From assembly GCA_964561825.1 (NCBI GenBank), contig CAZLSB010000091.1, forward strand, positions 1 to 13,768: a stretch of DNA of 13,768 nt. The letters run 5' to 3'. The position numbers and the translations under genes were made by a program. Positions within the stretch are counted from its first letter, which is position 1, and every line of letters begins with the position of its first letter. The notes below the pieces were generated by a model, which worked only from the letters and a program-made list of their open reading frames with translations, was not told where the DNA came from and ran no database searches. This document shows, piece by piece, positions 8,089 to 13,768 of this stretch. Origin of the DNA: JADKFD01 sp964561825 (GTDB taxonomy: Bacteria; Pseudomonadota; Gammaproteobacteria; Xanthomonadales; SZUA-5).

Positions 8089-8105
8089 GGTGCTTTCATC
8101 ACAAT
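8077..8105 (+). promoter_or_regulatory. Candidate sigma-70 promoter for sucCD
   Basis: TTGGCG (8077-8082) and CACAAT (8100-8105) are separated by exactly 17 bp, each matching 4 of 6 consensus bases. Transcription would begin near 8112, giving a leader of about 65 bases before sucC. No terminator or riboswitch-like fold was recognised in that leader. Found by eye only. Confidence 0.35.
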
Positions 8106-8178
8106 ACGCGCCACTTTGGGCAGGGCACGCGCCTATGCCAAATGCTCCGCCCACGCGCGCTTTTGATCAGGAGACAGG

Positions 8179-9342
8179 ATGAACTTCCACGAGTACCAAG
8201 CGAGGGAACTGTTCGCACAGTTCGGGATACCGGTGCCGCAGGGCGCGATAGCCAGCACCCCCGACGCCGCCGTTGAAGCGGCCCGCCAGATGGGCGGTGA
8301 CCAGTGGGTGGTGAAGGCACAGATCCACGCCGGCGGCCGCGGCAAAGCCGGTGGCGTCAAAGTGGTCAAAACGCTGACCCAGGTGCGAGATGCCGCGGCC
8401 AAGATGCTCGGCACGCAGATGACCACCTACCAGAGCGCCGGGCGCGCCTTGCCAGTCAATGTGGTGTTGGTCAGCGAGGCCACGGACATCAGCAAAGAGT
8501 TGTACATAAGCATGCTGGTCGACCGCACCACGCGCGCGGTGACTTTCATTGCCTCGCCGATGGGTGGTGTCGATATTGAGCATGTCGCCAAGGAACATCC
8601 GGAGAAGATGTTCACCGTTGAGGTGAATTTCATGCAGGGTTTGCAGGCGTTTGAGTGCCGCAAACTGGGCTTCGCGATGGGCTTAGGCGCCAAGCAAACC
8701 GCGCAACTGGCGAAGATCATGTTGGCGATGTTCCAGTTGTACTACCAACTGGATATGAGCCTGATTGAACTGAATCCGCTGGTCATCAATAGTGCGGGCG
8801 ATTTGGTCGCGCTGGACGGCAAGCTGAATGCAGACGATAACGCCTTGTTCCGCCAGCCCAAGCTGGAAGCAATGCGCGACGTCACGCAAGATGATGCTTT
8901 GGAAGCAGAAGCTGCCAAGCATGATCTGAATTATGTAGCGCTGGACGGCAATATCGCCTGCATGGTGAATGGCGCCGGTTTGGCGATGGCCACCATGGAT
9001 GTGATCAAGCTGTACGGTGGTCAGCCAGCCAACTTCCTAGACGTCGGCGGTGGTGCAACCACTGAGCGCGTGACCGAAGCCTTCAAGCTGATCCTGGGTA
9101 ATGACAAAGTCAAAGCGATTTTGGTCAATATCTTCGGCGGCATTGTGCGCTGCGATTTAATCGCCGAAGGCATTATCGCCGCGGTCAAAGAAGTAGGCAT
9201 TAATATTCCGGTTGTGGTCCGCCTCGAAGGTACCAATGTCGAGAGAGGTCGCGATCTATTGAAAGCGAGCAATTTGTCGTTGATTCCGGCCAGTGATTTG
9301 GCGGATGGCGCACAGAAAGCAGTTGCGGCATCCCAGGGCTGA
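8179..9342 (+). CDS. sucC: Succinyl-CoA synthetase (ADP-forming) beta subunit
   Basis: The beta subunit of succinate-CoA ligase, which with SucD interconverts succinyl-CoA and succinate with nucleotide phosphorylation in the TCA cycle (cytoplasm). At 387 aa it is almost the length of E. coli SucC (388). It begins with the typical MNFHEYQARELF, followed by an ATP-grasp domain (about 1-235) with the glycine-rich GGRGKAGG (about 52-59) and metal-ligand positions N199 (in LIELNPLV) and D213 (in LDGKL), which fall at the E. coli numbering. The C-terminal ligase-CoA domain carries DVGGGATTERVTEAF and NIFGGIVRCDLIAEGI. AGGAG lies five bases before the ATG. sucD starts 20 bp downstream, so the two form an operon. 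Confidence 0.97.
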   Translation: MNFHEYQARELFAQFGIPVPQGAIASTPDAAVEAARQMGGDQWVVKAQIHAGGRGKAGGVKVVKTLTQVRDAAAKMLGTQMTTYQSAGRALPVNVVLVSEATDISKELYISMLVDRTTRAVTFIASPMGGVDIEHVAKEHPEKMFTVEVNFMQGLQAFECRKLGFAMGLGAKQTAQLAKIMLAMFQLYYQLDMSLIELNPLVINSAGDLVALDGKLNADDNALFRQPKLEAMRDVTQDDALEAEAAKHDLNYVALDGNIACMVNGAGLAMATMDVIKLYGGQPANFLDVGGGATTERVTEAFKLILGNDKVKAILVNIFGGIVRCDLIAEGIIAAVKEVGINIPVVVRLEGTNVERGRDLLKASNLSLIPASDLADGAQKAVAASQG

Positions 9343-9362
9343 GCGCACGTCGAGGAGCAGAC

Positions 9363-10604
9363 ATGGCTGTTTTGGTCAACAAGAAGACGCGGGTGATCTG
9401 TCAGGGTTTTACTGGCACGCAGGGCACCTTTCATTCCGAGCAAGCGCTCGAATACGGCACCAAATTGGTCGGCGGCGTTACGCCGGGCAAAGCTGGCAAA
9501 GATCACATCGGCTTGCCGGTATTTAATACGGTGCAAGACGCAGTCGAAGAGACTGGCGCCGAAGCAAGCATGATTTTTGTGCCACCGCCATTTGCCGCAG
9601 ACGCCATTTTGGAAGCGGCCGATGCTGGCATTAAAGTAATCGTGGCCATTACCGAAGGAATTCCGGCACTCGACATGTTGCGCGTTAAACATGTGCTGAT
9701 GACCTATTACCCAGGGACGTATCTGATTGGTCCCAATTGTCCGGGCATTATCACGCCGGGCGAATGTAAGATCGGCATTATGCCGGGCTTTATTCATATG
9801 CCGGGCAAAGTGGGCATTGTGTCGCGTTCTGGCACGCTGACCTATGAAGCGGTCTATCAAACCACCAAGGTGGGCTTGGGTCAGAGTACTTGCATCGGTA
9901 TTGGCGGCGACCCCATTCAGGGCATGAATTTCGTCGATTGCCTGCGTTTGTTCCAAGACGATCCGCAGACCGAAGGCATCATCATGGTCGGCGAGATTGG
10001 CGGTAGTGCGGAAGAAGAGGCGGCCGAATTCATTGCTGAATTCGTGACCAAGCCAGTGGTTGCTTATATCGCGGGTGTCGCTGCGCCGCCCGGTAAACGC
10101 ATGGGCCACGCTGGCGCGATTATCGCGGGCGGCAAAGGCACGGCGGCGGCCAAGTTTGAAGCGCTAGACCGCGCTGGCGCGACCACCGTGCGTTCGCCCA
10201 CCGAACTGGGCGAAGCCATTTTAAAGCGCATGACGGGTGTGAAGCCGCAAAAGGCCAGTAAGAGCGCGGCTAAAGCTGAAGCTGCCAAAGCCGATGCGCC
10301 GGTAGTGGCCGATGCAGACAAGAAACCTGCGGCCAAAAAGGCGGCCGCCCAGCCAGCCCCGCAGAATGCAGGGCCGGCTGAGGTGGTTGAACCGAAGCTG
10401 GAAATAGTTGCGGCGGAAAAGCCAGCAAAGGCGTCAAAAGAGGATGCCGCGGCCGGTGCAGAACCGGTCAAAACAACTCGGCCGTATAAAAAGAGGGCAA
10501 CCGCGCTTGTAACCGAAACCGTTGCTGAGGCGCCGGCTGCAAGCGACACAAATGCGGCGGACGTGCCAGAGCCAAAGCCGGCCAAAAAAGCCAAAAAAGC
10601 TTGA
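9363..10604 (+). CDS. sucD: Succinyl-CoA synthetase alpha subunit with long Ala/Lys/Pro-rich C-terminal tail
   Basis: The alpha subunit of succinyl-CoA synthetase, which binds CoA and carries the phosphohistidine intermediate. The core (about 1-293) is complete: a CoA-binding Rossmann-type N-terminus with CQGFTGTQGTFH, GPNCPGIITPGECKIGIMPG, SRSGTLTYEAV, and the active-site histidine H249 in GHAGAIIAGGKGTA. GAGGAG lies just before the ATG, 20 bp after sucC. The oddity is the length, 413 aa against about 290 usually: residues from about 294 to 413 form a low-complexity tail of Ala, Lys, Pro, Glu and Val with basic patches (KKPAAKKAAA, RPYKKRA, PKPAKKAKKA at the end), resembling histone H1-like or AlgP-like tails. 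It shares the reading frame with no frameshift seen. The tail's function is unknown; DNA or RNA binding or protein tethering are possibilities. Confidence 0.95.
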   Translation: MAVLVNKKTRVICQGFTGTQGTFHSEQALEYGTKLVGGVTPGKAGKDHIGLPVFNTVQDAVEETGAEASMIFVPPPFAADAILEAADAGIKVIVAITEGIPALDMLRVKHVLMTYYPGTYLIGPNCPGIITPGECKIGIMPGFIHMPGKVGIVSRSGTLTYEAVYQTTKVGLGQSTCIGIGGDPIQGMNFVDCLRLFQDDPQTEGIIMVGEIGGSAEEEAAEFIAEFVTKPVVAYIAGVAAPPGKRMGHAGAIIAGGKGTAAAKFEALDRAGATTVRSPTELGEAILKRMTGVKPQKASKSAAKAEAAKADAPVVADADKKPAAKKAAAQPAPQNAGPAEVVEPKLEIVAAEKPAKASKEDAAAGAEPVKTTRPYKKRATALVTETVAEAPAASDTNAADVPEPKPAKKAKKA

Positions 10605-10635
10605 TGCAGTGCGGCGATCTAAAGCCGCAAACGGG

Positions 10636-10679
10636 TGTGGTGCGCCGTAAATGACGGTTTTACATGCGGCGCACTCCAC
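10636..10679. repeat. Inverted repeat downstream of sucD
   Basis: A perfect 8-bp stem (GTGCGCCG 10640-10647, CGGCGCAC 10667-10674), with TAAA/TTTA inside and further GTG/CAC matches outside. No run of T follows, so it is not a classical intrinsic terminator. It may be a REP-like intergenic palindrome or stabilise the sucD mRNA 3' end. Confidence 0.5.
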
Positions 10680-10701
10680 CCACCCTATCGGGCGCTGAGC
10701 A

Positions 10702-10721
10702 TTCGGCGCTTCGGCGCCGAA
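10702..10721 (+). other. UUCG-tetraloop hairpin between sucD and nadE
   Basis: TTCGGCGC and GCGCCGAA form a perfect 8-bp stem closed by a TTCG tetraloop, one of the most stable RNA hairpins. No T-tract follows. It lies 98 bp after the sucD stop and 50 bp before the proposed nadE start, with a GGTGGAGG just downstream. It could act as a Rho-dependent pause or mRNA-protecting element, or shape the nadE leader. Confidence 0.6.
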
Positions 10722-10771
10722 ACGGGGTGGAGGTCAGCCGCCCCCATTCTTCACCCGCATTGAGTGTAGCC

Positions 10772-12388
10772 GTGTATCGCATCGCCTTAGCGCAGTTCGA
10801 TTTCTCGGTTGGCGCGGTGCAAGCCAATCGCCAACAGATACAGCGCTTGCGCGATCAGGCCGCCGCCTGCGCTGCGGATCTGTTGTTGACACCGGAATTG
10901 GCCTTGTCCGGTTACCCGCCTGAAGATTTGTTGTTCCGCCTGGGCTTTCAGGGGCGCGTGGACGCGGAACTCGCGCAGCTCGCCGCCCAGCAGCATCCTA
11001 CCGACCTGCTGATCGGCCATCCCGCGCGTAGTGCTGGCGCTTTGTACAACTGCGCCAGTTGGCTGGCGTCCGGAAGCACGTTGGCCTGTGCGCGCAAACA
11101 ACGCTTGCCGAATTACACGGTATTTGATGAAAAACGCTATTTCACCGAAAGCAGCGGCTCCTGCGTGGTGGAGCGTGGCGGTCTGCGCTTTGGCATTTTG
11201 ATTTGCGAAGATGCGTGGTTTCCGGAACCCGCCGCTGCGGCATTAGCGGCCGGCGCACAATTGTTATTGGTGCTAAATGCATCGCCGTATAATCAGGGCA
11301 AACGGGCCGATCGCGAACAGGTGTTGTGCAAACGGGCCATCGAGACCGGCCTGCCATTGATTTATTGCAATTTAATTGGCGGTCAAGACGATCTATTGTT
11401 CGACGGTCAGAGCATGCTGTTTGCAGCGAACGGCACGCTGCAGGCATTAGCGCCTGCCTTCACCGAGCACCTATTGCTGGTTGACATCACCCGCAGTGCA
11501 TCAGGCTTGGCCTTAACGGCCGTCGATTGGCCGGCTTTGCCACATCAGGCGCCAGAAGCGGAGGTTTATCAAGCACTGGTGCGGGCGACCGGTGATTATG
11601 TACGCAAGAACGGTTTCAAACACGTGTTATTGGGTTTATCGGGCGGCATAGATTCAGCGTTAACATTGGCGATTGCGGTAGACGCATTGGGCGCCGATCG
11701 TGTTTTAGCGGTGTTATTGCCTTCGCGTTTTACGTCGGAACTCAGCAATCATGAGGCCTTCGCACAGGCGCACACGCAGGGCGTGCGGGCCGAGTTGCTG
11801 CCGATTGAAGGTCCATTTAGCGCATTTATCGATACCTTGGCGCCATTATTTTCCGGTCGCGCAGCAGATACCACTGAGGAGAATCTGCAGGCACGCTGTC
11901 GTGGTGTCATGCTAATGGCTATTAGCAATAAATTTGGCGGATTATTGTTGACCACGGGTAATAAAAGCGAAATGGCGGTGGGTTATGCCACCATTTATGG
12001 CGATATGTGCGGTGGTTTTGCGCCGCTTAAAGATATTTACAAAACCCAAGTGTATGCGTTGGCACGCTGGCGTAATACGCAGTCTGCGGTGATTCCAAAC
12101 GCCGTCATTGACCGCGCGCCATCGGCGGAACTGCGCGAAAACCAGACTGATCAAGATTCTTTGCCAGCGTATGCGGTGCTTGACGACATTTTGCGACGCT
12201 TCATCGAACTCGATGAACCCCGCGCAGTGATCAGCGCGGCTGGGCACGACCCGGCGGTGGTCGAACGCGTGACCGCACTGGTGTTGCGCAACGAATACAA
12301 ACGACGGCAATCCGCACCGGGCCCGCGCGTCACCGCACGCTCATTTGGCCGCGATCGCCGTTTTCCGATCAGTTCGGGCTACAAATAG
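10772..12388 (+). CDS. nadE: Glutamine-dependent NAD+ synthase
   Basis: The two-domain enzyme for the last step of NAD+ biosynthesis: amidation of deamido-NAD+ using ATP and ammonia from glutamine. The N-terminal nitrilase-type glutaminase has its catalytic triad E42 (TPELALSGYPPEDLL), K109 (RKQRLPNYTVFDEKRYF) and C145 (GILICEDAW). The C-terminal synthetase has the PP-loop SGGIDS at 290-295, then TEENLQARCRGVMLMAISNKFGGLLLTTGNKSE and GDMCGGFAPLKDIYKTQVY. With the GTG at 10772 it is 538 aa, the usual size, and starts with the family's YRIALAQ. The frame stays open to ATG 10664, but that ATG lies inside an inverted repeat and would add 36 non-conserved residues. Only a weak GAGT precedes the GTG, so an upstream TTG (10760) is also possible. 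It may be read with sucCD or on its own. Confidence 0.93.
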   Translation: MYRIALAQFDFSVGAVQANRQQIQRLRDQAAACAADLLLTPELALSGYPPEDLLFRLGFQGRVDAELAQLAAQQHPTDLLIGHPARSAGALYNCASWLASGSTLACARKQRLPNYTVFDEKRYFTESSGSCVVERGGLRFGILICEDAWFPEPAAAALAAGAQLLLVLNASPYNQGKRADREQVLCKRAIETGLPLIYCNLIGGQDDLLFDGQSMLFAANGTLQALAPAFTEHLLLVDITRSASGLALTAVDWPALPHQAPEAEVYQALVRATGDYVRKNGFKHVLLGLSGGIDSALTLAIAVDALGADRVLAVLLPSRFTSELSNHEAFAQAHTQGVRAELLPIEGPFSAFIDTLAPLFSGRAADTTEENLQARCRGVMLMAISNKFGGLLLTTGNKSEMAVGYATIYGDMCGGFAPLKDIYKTQVYALARWRNTQSAVIPNAVIDRAPSAELRENQTDQDSLPAYAVLDDILRRFIELDEPRAVISAAGHDPAVVERVTALVLRNEYKRRQSAPGPRVTARSFGRDRRFPISSGYK

Positions 12389-12447
12389 CCGCAAAATCGC
12401 CGGCTTTCAGGCTTATCCTGGACAGGCAACTAACCTGGGGGTGATTC

Positions 12448-13768
12448 GTGCTGCGCTCGTTCCTTGCTGTTCCGCTTCTCCTGCTGGCGACTGCCGCGCC
12501 AGCGGTCGATTTGCCCTATGTGAATTGGGAAAATCACCCTATCCATGCGCTGGATCTCAGTCCGGATCGCTCCATTCTTGCGGTTGCGCACACCGCCGAT
12601 CAGCGCGTGCAGTTTTTCGACGTGTCCGAGGCTACGCCGCAGTTGATCGGTCATGTCGTGGTCGGCGTGGATCCGGTGTCGGTGCGTTTTCGCAATGACA
12701 GCGAGTTGTGGGTGGTCAACCACGTGTCCGATTCGGTCAGCATTGTCGATGTGCGCACGCGTAGGGTCAGGGCTACGCTAACCACCGCCGATGAACCTTT
12801 TGATGTGGTGTTTGCCGGCGGACGCGCCTTTGTCAGCTGCTCGCAAGCCAATCAGGTGCTGGTCTATCAGCCGGACAACTTGACGCTGGCGCCCCTGGTG
12901 GTGTCGATTAACGGCGAAGATCCGCGCGCGCTGGCCGTCAGTTTGGACGGTCGTAGCGTGCTTGCGGCGATTTTTGAATCGGGCAACGCAACCACCATCC
13001 TCACCGGCGGTTTGCTCGGCAATCAGCCGGGTTTGCCGAACGTGGTCAGCGATCCGCGCGGGCCGTATAGAGGGGTAAATCCCCCGCCGAATGCCGGCAA
13101 TAGCTTTGATCCGCCGCTCAACGCCAGTGCGACACCGCCGCGGGTCGGGCTGATCGTGCGCCGTGATGCCGCTGGTCGCTGGCGCGATGACAATATCGGC
13201 GATTGGACGCAGTTTGTGAGCGGTCCTTTAGCCAATGCATCGGGTCGACGCGTGGGTTGGGATCTGGGTGATCGCGATCTGGCGATCATTGATGTCGACA
13301 GCTTAGCGGTGCGTTACGTCACCGGTTTGATGAACATCGGCATGGCGCTGGCGGTTAATCCAGCCAGCGGCGAAGCCACGCTGGTGGGCACCGAGGCCTT
13401 CAACGAGGTGCGTTTTGAGCCCAAATTGAACGGCAAGTTTGTGCGCGCGCACTTGGCCAGGGTGAACATTGCGCCCGCTGGCAGTAAGGTGATCAGCGAC
13501 TTGAACCCCCATTTAAGCTACCAACAAAGCACGCTGCCAGCAGAGCAACGCAATCGCAGCATTGGCGATCCGCGTGCGATCGTCTGGCGCGCCGATGGCC
13601 AACGCGCTTGGGTTGCAGGATTGGGTTCCAACAACGTCATCCGCATCGATGCCAACGGCGCACGTGTCGGCACGCCGATTGCGGTAGGCGAAGGGCCGGC
13701 CGGTTTGGCGCTGGATCAGGCGCGCGGGCGCTTGTACGTGTGGAATCATTTTGCGGCGTCCTTGTCGG
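12448..13768 (+). CDS. Exported YVTN-type beta-propeller protein (3' end beyond the window)
   Basis: An open frame from GTG 12448 to the window end (440 codons, no stop), with a GGGGGTGAT stretch just before the start. The N-terminus is a plausible signal peptide (basic start, LAVPLLLLATAAPA, cleavage after APA), so the mature protein is expected in the periplasm or outside. It then shows repeated beta-propeller blades of the YVTN/YncE or lactonase-like kind: IHALDLSPDRSILAVAHTADQRVQFFDV, ELWVVNHVSDSVSIVDVRTRRV, DEPFDVVFAGGRAFVSCSQANQVLVY, and near the end RADGQRAWVAGLGSNNVIRIDANG. A Pro/Asn-rich insert (about residues 200-230) interrupts the blades. No CxxCH haem site is seen in the visible part. 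It begins 59 bp after nadE. Its function is unknown; family members bind metals, ligands or other proteins. Confidence 0.82.
   Translation, partial: MLRSFLAVPLLLLATAAPAVDLPYVNWENHPIHALDLSPDRSILAVAHTADQRVQFFDVSEATPQLIGHVVVGVDPVSVRFRNDSELWVVNHVSDSVSIVDVRTRRVRATLTTADEPFDVVFAGGRAFVSCSQANQVLVYQPDNLTLAPLVVSINGEDPRALAVSLDGRSVLAAIFESGNATTILTGGLLGNQPGLPNVVSDPRGPYRGVNPPPNAGNSFDPPLNASATPPRVGLIVRRDAAGRWRDDNIGDWTQFVSGPLANASGRRVGWDLGDRDLAIIDVDSLAVRYVTGLMNIGMALAVNPASGEATLVGTEAFNEVRFEPKLNGKFVRAHLARVNIAPAGSKVISDLNPHLSYQQSTLPAEQRNRSIGDPRAIVWRADGQRAWVAGLGSNNVIRIDANGARVGTPIAVGEGPAGLALDQARGRLYVWNHFAASLS

Noticed and set aside
9021..10109. Long minus-strand ORF (362 codons) opposite sucC/sucD
   Set aside because: It is antisense to two highly conserved enzymes, its product has no recognisable motif, and it is explained by codon bias of the plus-strand genes.
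10064..10594. Minus-strand Ala/Ser/Phe-rich ORF (176 codons) opposite the SucD tail
   Set aside because: Mirror of the Ala/Lys codons of the tail; no start context or domain.
10664..10771. ATG 10664 as the nadE start
   Set aside because: It lies within an inverted repeat and adds 36 residues with no family match; conserved sequence begins at GTG 10772.

Overview
The window (13,768 bp) looks chromosomal and gammaproteobacterial. The best fit is a Xanthomonadales/Lysobacterales-type genome. The grounds are the PilR/PilS type IV pilus two-component pair next to sucC-sucD (from memory, a neighbourhood seen in Xanthomonas/Xylella relatives), the protein similarities of the core enzymes, and a moderately GC-rich composition. 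No rRNA, tRNA, CRISPR array or intact transposase gene was found.

Layout. The left 7.9 kb is read entirely from the minus strand. In transcription order it holds: pilS (7941-6310); a decayed GT-C-like membrane gene (6134-5484, in-frame amber stop); a 163-bp orphan stretch; an intact GT-C-like paralogue (5320-3554); a second, different GT-C/PMT-like membrane gene (3543-1933); two adjacent MITE-like inverted-repeat elements (1501-1658 and 1663-1913), each bounded by CTAG; and pilR (1448-78). The right 5.8 kb is read from the plus strand: sucC (8179-9342), sucD (9363-10604), nadE (GTG start at 10772, to 12388), and an exported YVTN-type beta-propeller protein (from GTG 12448) that runs off the window end. 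A 237-bp divergent promoter region rich in inverted repeats separates the two halves.

How the genes work together. PilS (membrane histidine kinase) and PilR (sigma-54 activator) normally control pilin (pilA) transcription. Here they are about 4.9 kb apart, with two potentially functional integral-membrane glycosyltransferase-fold genes between them. A role for these in modifying pilin or a surface glycan is an attractive but unproven inference. SucC and SucD form succinyl-CoA synthetase (TCA cycle). NadE makes NAD+ from deamido-NAD with glutamine as ammonia source.

Most notable points: the pilS/pilR split; a SucD with an extra C-terminal tail of about 120 residues rich in Ala, Lys and Pro; a full-length palindromic MITE directly upstream of pilR with a second element abutting it; a GT-C paralogue killed by a single in-frame stop and then truncated; and a UUCG-capped hairpin between sucD and nadE. 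I did not find a clearly new defence or biosynthetic system. The glycosyltransferase insertion inside pilSR is the best candidate for something undescribed.
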